Assembly: GCA_015068705.1 (NCBI GenBank)
Contig: SVJZ01000001.1
Location: 165,875-229,874, forward strand
Source: Oscillospiraceae bacterium
GTDB taxonomy: Bacteria > Bacillota > Clostridia > UMGS1810
Reading direction: 5' to 3'
DNA length: 64,000 bases
The position numbers and the translations under genes were made by a program. Position 1 is the first letter of the stretch; every line of letters begins with the position of its first letter. This document shows positions 9,160-18,720 of the stretch, in pieces. The notes under the pieces are model-generated. The model saw nothing but the letters and a program-made list of their open reading frames with translations. It was not told the origin of the DNA and did not search any database.

Positions 9160-9681
9160 TCAACCCTTTGCAAAACGGATTTTTATAAAATTGATGCCAT
9201 ACATCACAAATGCCAGTGCGGTGGAAATAACCGCCCCCCACTGGAACAAGGTGAGAAACACGCCGAGCCTAAGCGAATCGACCAGATACAAAAACATAAA
9301 GAAGGTTGCCAGCTTTCCGAATATATTTGCCGGAACCACCACTTTACGTCCCCGGTACAAAATGAGCCATCCCAGCATCATGAGCAATTCCTTGCCAATG
9401 ACAAACAACAAAAACCAAAGCGGAATCCGCCCATCCATCACAAGGCAGGTTACAACAGAAATCACCAAAAGCTTGTCTGCCACGGGGTCCATTGCCTTGC
9501 CCAGATCCGTAATCATATCAAACTTTCGCGCGATAAATCCGTCTGCAACATCCAGTGCCATGGCAAACAAAAAAATGCAGAGCGAAATCAATCCGGCATC
9601 CGGCAAATCGGAAAAAAATACGCCGATAAAACACGGAATGCATACAAACCGGATTACAGTTAAAATATTGGGAATGTTCAT
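9160..9681 (-). CDS. pgsA: CDP-alcohol phosphatidyltransferase, probably phosphatidylglycerophosphate synthase
   Basis: The 173-residue membrane protein contains the complete CDP-alcohol phosphotransferase motif DG-x2-AR-x8-G-x3-D-x3-D (DGFIARKFDMITDLG followed by KAMDPVAD) near residues 50-75. Several hydrophobic helices and the opening MNIPNILTVIR are typical of PgsA. It would form phosphatidylglycerophosphate from CDP-diacylglycerol and glycerol 3-phosphate, the precursor used by the cardiolipin synthase elsewhere in this window. A phosphatidylserine or other head-group role cannot be excluded from the motif alone. GAGGTG precedes the ATG by 7 nt. Confidence 0.88.
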   Translation of the reverse strand: MNIPNILTVIRFVCIPCFIGVFFSDLPDAGLISLCIFLFAMALDVADGFIARKFDMITDLGKAMDPVADKLLVISVVTCLVMDGRIPLWFLLFVIGKELLMMLGWLILYRGRKVVVPANIFGKLATFFMFLYLVDSLRLGVFLTLFQWGAVISTALAFVMYGINFIKIRFAKG

Positions 9682-9692
9682 TTTTCAGCACC

Positions 9693-10115
9693 TCACTTTT
9701 CGCTGTCTGTCCAAAGTACGGCAGCAAGTTCCTGCCATAACTCGGGTCGTTTTTTCTTGAGTGCAATCGGACGAAACTGTCCGTCCACAAAGCCATGCAC
9801 CGTACGCCCTTGCGCGAGTTTTTCGTCTGCGCGCAGCACCGTATAGGAAAATTCACACCGTGCCGCGGTCAATGCAGTCAAACGGGTCTGGATGATCAGT
9901 TCATCCTCATAGCACGCACCCTTAAGATAAGAGCAATGTGTTTCGGTCAGCGGAAGCTGTACCCCCTCTTTTTCCAGTGCACCATAAGAATAACCCATCT
10001 GCTTGAAAAACGCCGTGCGCCCCATCTCAAACCACGGATAGTAGCGTGAGTGGTGTACAATTCCCATGCGGTCCGTTTCGCAATACCGCACAGTAAGGCT
10101 TAACTCATTGGTCAC
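9693..10115 (-). CDS. Acyl-CoA thioesterase, 4HBT / YbgC-type hotdog protein
   Basis: A 140-residue hotdog-fold protein. Its opening RYCETDRMGIVHHSRYYPWFEMGR carries the catalytic aspartate motif of 4-hydroxybenzoyl-CoA thioesterase-like enzymes. Substrates are usually short or medium acyl-CoA or acyl-ACP; its place just before pgsA suggests a lipid-related role. The start is GTG at 10115, 6 nt after GAGGGG. The longer upstream frame would overlap pyk and has no ribosome site. It lies 25 nt after pyk and 11 nt before pgsA. Confidence 0.85.
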   Translation of the reverse strand: MTNELSLTVRYCETDRMGIVHHSRYYPWFEMGRTAFFKQMGYSYGALEKEGVQLPLTETHCSYLKGACYEDELIIQTRLTALTAARCEFSYTVLRADEKLAQGRTVHGFVDGQFRPIALKKKRPELWQELAAVLWTDSEK

Positions 10116-10140
10116 AAAAATCCCCTCTTCAATGCGTCTG

Positions 10141-11895
10141 TTACAGAATTTTGGTAATACCGCTGTAAACCAGACCACGATTTCCGTCTATGGTAACGAT
10201 TGTTCCGGATTTCAAAATAGTAGTTGCATTTGCCGCTCCGGTAATGACGGGAATTTCCAATGTCATCCCCACTACTGCAGCATGGGTGGTAAGCCCCTCC
10301 GCCTCAGTAATGATACCGCCCGCTTTTTTCAAAATAGGCAATAAATCATTCGAGGTGGTTTCAATTACCAGAATATCACCATCATTAAAATCACGCAGTG
10401 CATCCGACGGCGATTTTGCCACACACAGATTACCCGTGCCGGACAAACCCGTTGCGGCAGTTCCCTCCACCAATACATGTCCCACAAGATGCGCCTTGAG
10501 GGTGTTGGTTGTGCCGGATATTCCAAGCGGCATACCGCCCGTAATAACCACCAAATCACCATTTTTTACATATCCGGTAGAAACGGCACAATCCACCGCG
10601 TGGTCAAACAAATCATCCGTATTGGTCTGTTCCTCGCTCATCACCGGAATTACGCCCCAGGAAAGCGCCAGTTGGCGATATACCTTTTGGATGGTGGTGG
10701 TAGCAATAATAGGACAAATGGGTCGGTAGCTGGATACCATCCGCGCCGTCAGACCCGATTTGGTCACCGTAATAATCGCAGTTGCCCCCAAATCCATTGC
10801 AGTGGTACAGGTGGCGTGGCTGATTGCTTTGGTTACACTCTGCGAATCTGCAAGCCCCAATGCATAAAACCGTTTTTTATAGTTAATGGCCCCCTCTGTT
10901 TTTTCGGCAATTTTTGCCATGGCGCGCAATGCATCCAAAGGAAATTTGCCGATGGCGGTTTCGCCCGATAACATCAGTGCAGAGGTGCCGTCATATACTG
11001 CATTTGCCACGTCGGTGGTTTCGGCACGGGTAGGACGGGGATTTCGAATCATGGAATCGAGCATCTGGGTTGCAGTAATTACTTTTTTGCCTGCCCGATA
11101 GCACTTTTCAATGAGAAGTTTTTGAATGGATGGCAAATCCTCAAACGGAATTTCCACACCCATATCACCACGGGCAATCATGATACCGTCGCTTACTTTG
11201 AGGATATCGTCGATATTTACAACACCTTCGTTGTTTTCAATCTTGGCAATGACCTGAATGTCATTTCCACCGTTTTTCTCCAAAATTTTGCGGATTTCCA
11301 ATACATCGTAGGCATTGCGCACAAAAGAAGCCGCAATGAAATCCACATCATTTTTGATACCAAACAAAATATCCGAGCGGTCTTTCTCGCTCATATAGGG
11401 TAACCGGATGGAAGTACCCGGAATATTGATGCTCTTATTGTTGCTCAAAAAACCGCCGTTTTGCACCTTGCAGTGAATATCACTGCCCTCGATTTGCTCC
11501 ACAACCAATTCAATGAGTCCATCGTCAATGAGGATTCTTGTACCAACCGAAACATCATCGGTAAGGTTTGCATAGGTAACCGACACACGGGTGGCATCCC
11601 CCACCACCTGCTCGGTTGTCAGGATAAATTTCTCTCCCGTTTTCAGCTCTACACTCCCATCTGCAAAACTGCAGATGCGGATTTCAGGACCTTTGGTATC
11701 CAGCAGCAATGCAACCGGCATACCAACCTCATCGCGAATTTTTTTAAATAAATCAATGCTCTTTTGATGCTCGGCATGGGTGCCATGGGAAAAATTAAGT
11801 CTTGCCACATTCATGCCGTTTTCCATCAGTGCACGCAATATTGCAGGGTCATTGGTAGCAGGACCGAGCGTACACACAATTTTTGTCTTTCTCAT
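10141..11895 (-). CDS. pyk: Pyruvate kinase with C-terminal phosphotransferase-like domain
   Basis: This glycolytic enzyme makes pyruvate and ATP from phosphoenolpyruvate and ADP. The 584-residue protein has the pyruvate kinase barrel (MRKTKIVCTLGPAT, LDTKGPEIR, IAKIENNEG, MIARGDMGVEIP, TATQMLDSM, RAETTDVANAV). After the regulatory domain comes an extra domain of about 100 residues with the PEP-utiliser swivel motif GGIITEAEGLTTHAAVVG. This long form is known from Bacillus and relatives. It follows pfkA by 31 nt, so two control steps of glycolysis are co-transcribed. GGAGG precedes the ATG. Confidence 0.97.
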   Translation of the reverse strand: MRKTKIVCTLGPATNDPAILRALMENGMNVARLNFSHGTHAEHQKSIDLFKKIRDEVGMPVALLLDTKGPEIRICSFADGSVELKTGEKFILTTEQVVGDATRVSVTYANLTDDVSVGTRILIDDGLIELVVEQIEGSDIHCKVQNGGFLSNNKSINIPGTSIRLPYMSEKDRSDILFGIKNDVDFIAASFVRNAYDVLEIRKILEKNGGNDIQVIAKIENNEGVVNIDDILKVSDGIMIARGDMGVEIPFEDLPSIQKLLIEKCYRAGKKVITATQMLDSMIRNPRPTRAETTDVANAVYDGTSALMLSGETAIGKFPLDALRAMAKIAEKTEGAINYKKRFYALGLADSQSVTKAISHATCTTAMDLGATAIITVTKSGLTARMVSSYRPICPIIATTTIQKVYRQLALSWGVIPVMSEEQTNTDDLFDHAVDCAVSTGYVKNGDLVVITGGMPLGISGTTNTLKAHLVGHVLVEGTAATGLSGTGNLCVAKSPSDALRDFNDGDILVIETTSNDLLPILKKAGGIITEAEGLTTHAAVVGMTLEIPVITGAANATTILKSGTIVTIDGNRGLVYSGITKIL

Positions 11896-11926
11896 ACTTC
11901 CTCCGTGCCCTTCCTCTTAGGTGTAA

Positions 11927-12898
11927 TTACAATGACAACAACTTTGCAACCGCAATTCCGCGGTCGGGCAATGGTTTTTTGGTAGCGAGTGCTTCTTCAA
12001 TATCCATGCTGGTAATTTTCCCATCTTTCTTTACTACCACACGGTTATACTCGCCCTTGACAAGCAATTCCACTGCATGAAAACCCATATGGCTTGCCAT
12101 CACACGGTCGGTCACGCTGGGAGATCCGCCACGCTGAACGTGCCCCAGAATGGTCGCACGGGTTTCAATGCCGGTTTTCTCCTCCACCTCGCGTGCAATT
12201 TTTTCGGAATTTCCGATACCCTCGGCGTTGATGATGATATAGTGCTTTTTGCCACGGTTACGCGCGTCGATGAGCGGTTTAATTACGTCTTCCGCCATAT
12301 CAAACGGAATTTCAGGAACAAGCACAACCTCTGCGCCCGTCGCAATTGCCACGTCCAACGCGATATATCCGGCATTTCGTCCCATTACTTCTACCACGTT
12401 GCAACGGTCATGGCTCCCGGCAGTATCGCGAATTTTGTCAATGGCTTCCATCGCAGTTGCAAGTGCCGTATCAAATCCCAAGGTATACTCGCTGCAACCG
12501 ATATCATTATCAATAGTCGCAGGAATACCGATAACGGGAAATCCGTGTCTGGACATATCCAATGCCCCGCGGAAAGAGCCGTCACCACCGATTACCACTA
12601 GTGCATCAATGCCAAAAATACGCGCCACTTCTGCCGCCTTTTTTACACCTGCTTCAGTGGTAAACTCCTTACAACGGGCAGTCTGCAAAATGGTACCGCC
12701 GCGTTGCAACATATCCGACACGCTACGCAGCGTCATCTCCTCAATTTCACCGTTAATCAAGCCGCGGTATCCTTTTTTGATGCCCATCACACGCAGACCC
12801 AAGCCGATACCGCACCGTACTACCGAACGGATTGCGGCATTCATGCCAGGAGCGTCTCCGCCGCTTGTCAATACACCAATTGTTTTAATTTCATTCAT
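11927..12898 (-). CDS. pfkA: ATP-dependent 6-phosphofructokinase
   Basis: The 323-residue protein has all PfkA motifs: LTSGGDAPGMNAAIR, GYRGLINGE, VIGGDGSFRGA, PATIDNDIGCSEYTLGFDTA, the VEVMGRNAGYIA segment and GHVQRGGSP. It phosphorylates fructose 6-phosphate, the committed step of glycolysis. The ATG at 12898 lies 6 nt after GGAGGGG; an earlier in-frame codon would overlap that site. It lies 44 nt after the small gene that opens the operon and is followed by pyk. Confidence 0.98.
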   Translation of the reverse strand: MNEIKTIGVLTSGGDAPGMNAAIRSVVRCGIGLGLRVMGIKKGYRGLINGEIEEMTLRSVSDMLQRGGTILQTARCKEFTTEAGVKKAAEVARIFGIDALVVIGGDGSFRGALDMSRHGFPVIGIPATIDNDIGCSEYTLGFDTALATAMEAIDKIRDTAGSHDRCNVVEVMGRNAGYIALDVAIATGAEVVLVPEIPFDMAEDVIKPLIDARNRGKKHYIIINAEGIGNSEKIAREVEEKTGIETRATILGHVQRGGSPSVTDRVMASHMGFHAVELLVKGEYNRVVVKKDGKITSMDIEEALATKKPLPDRGIAVAKLLSL

Positions 12899-12942
12899 CT
12901 GTAACCCCTCCAAAACCAGTTGGTTGTCACGGTATTGCCGTG

Positions 12943-13143
12943 TTATAAGCCTATATCAATGATGACCTCCAGTGCCGCACTTACTTCTGTTTCGGGCACC
13001 AACACCTCATATGAGGTTTCGCCTTCCTGACGCGATACCGGACGTACTCGACTTAATAAGTTGTTTCTCTCCAGTGCCAGAGCCAGCGAACGAGCCGCTG
13101 TTTCTTCCTGCGTCAGATGTACAACAGTCCACATTTCAGTCAC
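12943..13143 (-). CDS. Small conserved protein, DUF2007-like
   Basis: A 66-residue protein (opening MWTVVHLTQEETAARSLALA after three optional residues) with alternating strands and a helix and the segment SYEVLVPETEVSAALEVI. This resembles small proteins found next to pfkA and dnaE in Clostridia and DUF2007-type signal-transducing domains; the function is unknown. GTG at 13143 has GAGGGA 7 nt upstream and is taken as the start; ATG at 13134 is the alternative. It is the first gene after the promoter at 13210-13238 and opens the pfkA operon. Confidence 0.65.
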   Translation of the reverse strand: MTEMWTVVHLTQEETAARSLALALERNNLLSRVRPVSRQEGETSYEVLVPETEVSAALEVIIDIGL

Positions 13144-13209
13144 ATTCCTTTCCCTCTGCGCGTGTTTGGTTTACGCGAAGAGAAGGTTAAACAAAAAACC
13201 ATTCATTTT

Positions 13210-13238
13210 ATCATACCTTATTTTAACAAAAAAATCAA
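13210..13238 (-). promoter_or_regulatory. SigA-type promoter for the pfkA-pyk-valS-folC operon
   Basis: On the - strand TTGATT (13238-13233), a 17-nt spacer and TATGAT (13215-13210) lie about 70 nt before the first start codon. The region is AT-rich and no other promoter of this quality is seen before folC. Confidence 0.75.
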
Positions 13239-13257
13239 GTATATTTTGCCGCATCAG

Positions 13258-13304
13258 CAAAAAATTGTATGCAAAATGCCTGTTTGGTGCACTATGCATA
13301 CAAT
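13258..13304 (-). terminator. Terminator after dnaE
   Basis: On the - strand ATTGTATGCA and TGCATACAAT (10-bp perfect stem, 13295-13304 with 13264-13273) close a 21-nt loop and are followed by six T. It ends the hprK-dnaE operon just upstream of the next promoter. Confidence 0.75.
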
Positions 13305-13307
13305 CTT

Positions 13308-16300
13308 CTACTTAATCTTGATGTTTTCATCTCCAAATGCTATGCTAAGCTCTCCGATGAGTGTATTGCAGAGAGACACCCGATGGTTGTCATCGGCGCA
13401 CGCCGTCTGACCCGACCATTCCGCATATAAATACAAAGGCGAATTTCCGGGATATTTTGCAGTAATGGCTGTTGCCTGCTCAAACTGTGCGCGGTCGTGC
13501 AAACGGATATAGAGCTTTTTATCGGCAGATACCTTTAATGCCGCAAGGTCATATGCACCTCGCAGGGCAACACTGACCATCTGGTCCTCCCGTTCATTTA
13601 CGGTTGCATCAATGCACACCGCACGTCCCTCGGTAAGAAGGGATCCATATTTGGCAAGCATAGCAGGAAATACCACCACTTCAATTCCGGTATAAAAATC
13701 CTCCAGTATCACCAAAGCCATGGTCGCCCCCGCCTTGGTACGCTTGTCACTTCGTTTGGTCACCACGCCACACAGGCGAATGGGTTTTCCCTCGTTATGC
13801 TCCCCCTCTATCACCGAGAGAATATCGGTATCCGAAAAGGTCTTTACCGCCAATCGGTACGCATCCAACGGATGTCCGGAAAGATACATCCCTGCAAATT
13901 CCTTTTCAAACCCCAGTTTGACTCCGGCATCAAAATCCGCCTCATTTTCATGTTCAAATGCATCCTCATTCTTCTCCTGCACCTCACCAAAAAAGGACAC
14001 CTGCCCTGCCGCACGTTTTTTCGCATCCAGTGCATGGTTATCAATCAGCCGCTCGCTATTGAGTAGCAACACCTTTCGGTTTGGATACAAGCGATCAAAC
14101 ACGCCGCACTTTATCATCACTTCCATGGTGCGTTTGTTCATTTCTGTTCCGCTCATTCGTTCCACAAAATCACCAAAGCTCACAAAATCTCCATTTGTAT
14201 TGCGTTCTTTGGATATGGACGCAGGAAAGGTCATTCCCACATTTTTTAGTGCCGACAGACCAAACCGCACATGCTTTCCCTCTGCCGTAAATGCACCCTC
14301 GGATTGATTCACATCAGGCGGCAGAAGTCGTATGCCGTACTTGGAAAAATCGTCAATATACTGCGCCACCTTGGGTGAATTTCCCAACAGGCTTTTAAGC
14401 AATGCCGCCAGAAATTCCGTGGGGTAATGGCATTTTAAATAGGCGGTCTGATATGCTACCACTGCATATGCCGCTGCATGGGATTTGTTGAATGCATAAT
14501 TGGCAAAATCAGCAAGTTCCTCCCACAACGCAGATGCCGTTTTTTCGTCCATGCCACACGCCACCGCGCCGGGAATGGCGGCGTTTTCGCCAGCCTGCGC
14601 CATGCCGTGCAGAAAGACCTCCCGTTCCCGTTCCATATCGGCTTTCTTTTTCTTTGCCATCATGCGACGCACCAGGTCGGCACGTCCCAACGAATAGCCG
14701 GCAACCGCCTGCACCACCTGCATCACCTGCTCCTGATACACCATGCAACCATAAGTGGGTGCTAAAATCGTCTCCAAGCGGGGATCTGCATAGGTAATCT
14801 TATCCGGGTTACGCCGATTTTCCAGATAACGGGGGATTTGCTCCATAGGACCCGGACGGTAGAGGGAGATTGCCGCAATCACATCCTCCAGATTTTGAGG
14901 TTTTAGCTGTTTTAAAAACCGCTTCATTCCCGGGCTTTCCAACTGAAACAGCCCCTCGGTATCCCCGCGGGAAATGAGCGCATAGGTATCGGGGTCATCA
15001 TATGGTATGGTGTCGGTATTTAATTGGATGGATTTTGTTTGCCTGATGGTATCTATTGCATCCTGAATTACCGTGAGATTGCGAAGACCCAAAAAATCCA
15101 TCTTCAAAAGACCCAGTTTTTCTAAAATGTTCATGGGATACTGAGTAAGTAACCCTGCCTCGGTGGTCTGCACCGGCACATATCCAAAAAGCGGACCTGC
15201 CGAAATCACCACCCCTGCCGCATGGGTGGACACATGACGCGGAAAGCCCTCCAGTGCCATTGCCAGATCCAACAACTGTTTTACCTGCGGACGGGTATCA
15301 TACATCTGCTTAAGTTCGGCATTTTGTTTCATTGCCTCGGGCAGGGTAATGTGTAACGCCGAGGGGATGGCCTTTGCCACACGGTCAACCTCGGGATAGG
15401 GTAAATCCAAAACCCGTCCCACATCACGCACCGCCGCCCGTGCCGCCATGGTACCAAAGGTGACAATGTGCGCCACCCGGTCTGCACCGTATTTTTCGGT
15501 TACATAATTTTTTACCTCATCACGGCGAAGGTAGCAAAAATCAATATCAATATCCGGCATACTCACCCGCTCGGGGTTTAAGAACCGTTCAAACAACAAT
15601 TGATACCGGATGGGGTCTACCGTGGTAATATCCAACGCATACGATACCAGAGAGCCTGCCGCACTGCCACGACCGGGACCGACTAAAATTCCGTGCTCTT
15701 TTGCGTATTTGATAAAATCCCACACAATCAGGAAATAATCGGTATACCCCATGGAATGGATGGTGGTCAGTTCTTTTTCCAGTCTGTTTTGGAGTTGCTC
15801 TGTCATACCGCCGTATTTTCGCACAATTCCTTCCTCGCATAGTGCATGCAGATATGCATAGTTATCCATGGGCATACCGCTTTGAAATTCGGGCAGATAC
15901 ACATGGTCAAAATCCAACTCCACATTACACCGCTCGGCAATCTTCATGGTATTTTCTATCGCCCCCGGAAAATCCGAAAACAACGCTGCCATCTCCCCGG
16001 GCGTACGCAGATAAAACGAATCTCCGCTAAACTGCATCCGGTCTTTATCGTGCAGTTTTTTGCCCGTCTGAATACAGGTAAGCACATCCTGCATGAGGGC
16101 ATCCTCGCGGCGGATATAATGCACGTCATTTGTGGCAACCAGACCAATGCCGGTTTCGGCAGACAACTTTTTCAGTGCCTGTGCCACTTCCGCCTCCTCG
16201 GCAATGCCGTGGTCCTGTATCTCCAGATAAAAATTATCCCTGCCAAATACCGATGCATACCACTCGGCATCACGCTTTGCTTTGGCATAGTTTCCCGATA

Positions 16301-16742
16301 GGATTGCCTGCGGAATTTCACCCTTTAAGCAGGCAGACAGGCAAATCAGACCCTCGTGATATTGTTCCAGTAACTCTCTGTCCACCCTTGGTTTGTAGTA
16401 GTATCCGTCCACAAAACCAAGAGAGGAAAGCGCCATCAGATTGCGATAGCCCTGATTATTGTATGCCAAAAGCACCAGATGCCCGTAATTGGCATCATAG
16501 GCGTGTGTTTTGTCAAAACGGGTACGGGGGGCGGTATATACCTCGCAGCCGATGATGGGACGAATCCCCGCCTCTTTTGCGGCAAGGTAAAAATCCACCG
16601 CACCATACATGGTGCCGTGGTCGGTAATTGCCAACGCGCGCATTCCGGCATCCCGTGCCGCCTCAACGAGCGGACGGATGCGTGCCGCGCCGTCAAGCAA
16701 ACTGTATTCGGTGTGCACATGCAGATGAACAAACTCTGCCAT
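13308..16742 (-). CDS. dnaE: DNA polymerase III alpha subunit
   Basis: The 1144-residue replicative polymerase subunit of the DnaE type begins with a PHP domain (FVHLHVHTEYSLLDG, LAITDHGTMYG). It continues with the palm (GPGRGSAAGSLVSYALDI, and the catalytic PDIDIDF near residue 400), fingers, a helix-hairpin-helix region and a C-terminal OB-fold (IRLCGVVTKRSDKRTKAG). Bacillota with DnaE usually also have PolC, which is not in this window. It is the last gene of the hprK operon, 16 nt after whiA. GGAGGGAG precedes the ATG. Confidence 0.97.
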   Translation of the reverse strand: MAEFVHLHVHTEYSLLDGAARIRPLVEAARDAGMRALAITDHGTMYGAVDFYLAAKEAGIRPIIGCEVYTAPRTRFDKTHAYDANYGHLVLLAYNNQGYRNLMALSSLGFVDGYYYKPRVDRELLEQYHEGLICLSACLKGEIPQAILSGNYAKAKRDAEWYASVFGRDNFYLEIQDHGIAEEAEVAQALKKLSAETGIGLVATNDVHYIRREDALMQDVLTCIQTGKKLHDKDRMQFSGDSFYLRTPGEMAALFSDFPGAIENTMKIAERCNVELDFDHVYLPEFQSGMPMDNYAYLHALCEEGIVRKYGGMTEQLQNRLEKELTTIHSMGYTDYFLIVWDFIKYAKEHGILVGPGRGSAAGSLVSYALDITTVDPIRYQLLFERFLNPERVSMPDIDIDFCYLRRDEVKNYVTEKYGADRVAHIVTFGTMAARAAVRDVGRVLDLPYPEVDRVAKAIPSALHITLPEAMKQNAELKQMYDTRPQVKQLLDLAMALEGFPRHVSTHAAGVVISAGPLFGYVPVQTTEAGLLTQYPMNILEKLGLLKMDFLGLRNLTVIQDAIDTIRQTKSIQLNTDTIPYDDPDTYALISRGDTEGLFQLESPGMKRFLKQLKPQNLEDVIAAISLYRPGPMEQIPRYLENRRNPDKITYADPRLETILAPTYGCMVYQEQVMQVVQAVAGYSLGRADLVRRMMAKKKKADMEREREVFLHGMAQAGENAAIPGAVACGMDEKTASALWEELADFANYAFNKSHAAAYAVVAYQTAYLKCHYPTEFLAALLKSLLGNSPKVAQYIDDFSKYGIRLLPPDVNQSEGAFTAEGKHVRFGLSALKNVGMTFPASISKERNTNGDFVSFGDFVERMSGTEMNKRTMEVMIKCGVFDRLYPNRKVLLLNSERLIDNHALDAKKRAAGQVSFFGEVQEKNEDAFEHENEADFDAGVKLGFEKEFAGMYLSGHPLDAYRLAVKTFSDTDILSVIEGEHNEGKPIRLCGVVTKRSDKRTKAGATMALVILEDFYTGIEVVVFPAMLAKYGSLLTEGRAVCIDATVNEREDQMVSVALRGAYDLAALKVSADKKLYIRLHDRAQFEQATAITAKYPGNSPLYLYAEWSGQTACADDNHRVSLCNTLIGELSIAFGDENIKIK

Positions 16743-16758
16743 AGCGTGCTCCCTCCCG

Positions 16759-17691
16759 TTATTTTTCGTCCTTTTCCGCTATCTCCACCAACTTGCGAAG
16801 CCGATGATTCACACCCGATTTCCCCACCGGCGGATTGAGCAATTGCCCCAATTCTGCCAGATTATAATCGGGATATTCCATCCGAAGACGCGCAATTTCC
16901 CTAAGTGGCTCGGACAGATGCTCCAGTGTCCCGTTTTCCTTGAGTTTTTCAATCGCCTTCACATGACGCATGGAAGCATTTACCGTCTTAAATACATTAG
17001 CCGTTTCGCAGTTTACCTGACGGTTCACCTGATTTCTCATCTCTTTTACAATGCGGATGTTATGAAATTCCATCACCGCACTGTATGCGCCGATTGCCGC
17101 CAGCACGTCCACGATTTCCTCGCCATTTTTGTAGTATACCACATAATTGGACTTGCGCAGGGTAACCTTGGGGGCAAGTCCCAATTCTCCCAGCAGTGCC
17201 GCAAAATCACGGCTCAGGGTATAGTGATGGGTCACAAATTCCAGATGATAATTCTTTTCGGGACGGATTACCGACCCTGCCGCCAGAAACGCGCCTCTCA
17301 CAAATGCCTTTTTGCAACACCCCTGTTCCACCAGCGCAGGATCGATGCGAAAATTCATATATTCACTCAAATCATCCGCTGCACCAATGAGCGACAATCC
17401 CACCAGTACCTCGCGGATTTCCCTTTCGTCCGACAGGCTCACCGCATACACGGCAGTTTTTCCCTTGCGTATGGTAATATCCGCCTGAAATCCGAATAAT
17501 CGGCGAATCAGAGCATAAATCCGTTTTGCCACCCGTGCGTGTTCACTGCGCAAAACCAGTCTGACGCTATTGTCGGCGCGCCGGATTCGTCCGTCAAAGC
17601 ACAAAAACGCCAATAGCTCCGCCTTTGCGCAACACCGTTCGGTCGGCTCCACCGCAATCACTTCTTTTTTTGTTTCAGAGGAAAATGACAT
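16759..17691 (-). CDS. whiA: DNA-binding protein WhiA
   Basis: The 310-residue protein combines a degenerate LAGLIDADG homing-endonuclease-like domain (residues about 20-190, with GAFLAAGSV) and a C-terminal helix-turn-helix (LAELGQLLNPPVGKSGVNHRLRKL). WhiA is a conserved Gram-positive DNA-binding protein linked to cell division and, in Streptomyces, to sporulation. Its position after rapZ and yvcK is the standard Bacillota arrangement. AAAGGAGG precedes the ATG. Confidence 0.97.
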   Translation of the reverse strand: MSFSSETKKEVIAVEPTERCCAKAELLAFLCFDGRIRRADNSVRLVLRSEHARVAKRIYALIRRLFGFQADITIRKGKTAVYAVSLSDEREIREVLVGLSLIGAADDLSEYMNFRIDPALVEQGCCKKAFVRGAFLAAGSVIRPEKNYHLEFVTHHYTLSRDFAALLGELGLAPKVTLRKSNYVVYYKNGEEIVDVLAAIGAYSAVMEFHNIRIVKEMRNQVNRQVNCETANVFKTVNASMRHVKAIEKLKENGTLEHLSEPLREIARLRMEYPDYNLAELGQLLNPPVGKSGVNHRLRKLVEIAEKDEK

Positions 17692-17726
17692 CCAATCCGC
17701 CTCCTTTCATTCTTCTTCGGTTTTTC

Positions 17727-18695
17727 TTATAACGATTCCACCAATGCCGCAATCACCTCGGCAAGACGAACATAATCATGTCGCACCGTGCCGCCCGAGG
17801 TATCCAGCAATTGTTCGGTAATCAGCTTTACTCCAACCTCTGCAAATCGCTCTGCATCCGGCAAAACCGGCTCTGCAAGTTCCTCCTGATACCGTTTGAT
17901 ATATTCCTCAGGCACTTCCTCACAGTTTGCAATGCAGTAATCCACCACATTACCACCCGTGTGCTGCGAAATTGCCTGCATATGGTCAAATGCACTCATG
18001 CCGTCGCTTTCACCACACTGGGTCATGATGTTACTCACATATACCACCGGTGCCTTTGCAGTGCGAATGGCATCTGCAATTCCCTCTACTAATAGATTGG
18101 GAATAATACTGGTATATAAGCTCCCCGGCCCCAGAATAATCAAATCCGCTTCCTCTATCGCTTTCAGGCAATCGGGCAGCGGTTTCGCATCGCCGGGACA
18201 CAAAAATACACTTTTGATTTTACGGGCATAACGCCGTGAAAGTTCGGGAATGAGCGATTCCCCCATCACCTGCGTCCCGTTTTCCAGACGAGCGCACAAA
18301 TTCACGTCACACTCGGTAACCGGCAACACGCGTCCTGTCACCGCCAATACCTCGCTTGCCCGTTGCACCGCCTGTTCGAAATTATCACTGATGCCGCACA
18401 TTGCCGCAAGAAACAGATTTCCAAAACTCTGTCCCTTGAGTCTGCCTGCGTCAAACCGATACTGAAACAATTTCTGCATCAACGGTTCTGCCTCTGCAAG
18501 TGCCAAAAGACAGTTTCGGATATCCCCCGGCGGCAGCAGATTCAAATCTTCGCGAATCATCCCGGATCCGCCGCCGTCATCGGCAACCGTTACAATTGCC
18601 GTCAGATGCTCTGTGTATTTCTTCAATCCGCGCAGCATGGTGGACAAACCCGTTCCACCACCCAGTGCAACAATCCGGCTGTTTGAAATGTCCAT
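17727..18695 (-). CDS. yvcK: Gluconeogenesis / peptidoglycan precursor factor YvcK
   Basis: This 322-residue protein of the CofD-like (UPF0052) family has the opening RIVALGGGTGLSTMLRGLK, the acidic DDGGGSGMIRE loop and the LPPGDIRNCLLAL motif. By family knowledge it binds UDP-GlcNAc and helps direct carbon to cell-wall precursors during growth on gluconeogenic substrates. The ATG at 18695 is preferred over GTG at 18701 because the AAAGG ribosome element is too close to the GTG. It sits between rapZ and whiA. Confidence 0.95.
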   Translation of the reverse strand: MDISNSRIVALGGGTGLSTMLRGLKKYTEHLTAIVTVADDGGGSGMIREDLNLLPPGDIRNCLLALAEAEPLMQKLFQYRFDAGRLKGQSFGNLFLAAMCGISDNFEQAVQRASEVLAVTGRVLPVTECDVNLCARLENGTQVMGESLIPELSRRYARKIKSVFLCPGDAKPLPDCLKAIEEADLIILGPGSLYTSIIPNLLVEGIADAIRTAKAPVVYVSNIMTQCGESDGMSAFDHMQAISQHTGGNVVDYCIANCEEVPEEYIKRYQEELAEPVLPDAERFAEVGVKLITEQLLDTSGGTVRHDYVRLAEVIAALVESL

Positions 18696-18720
18696 AATCA
18701 CCGTTACCTTTCGTAATAGG

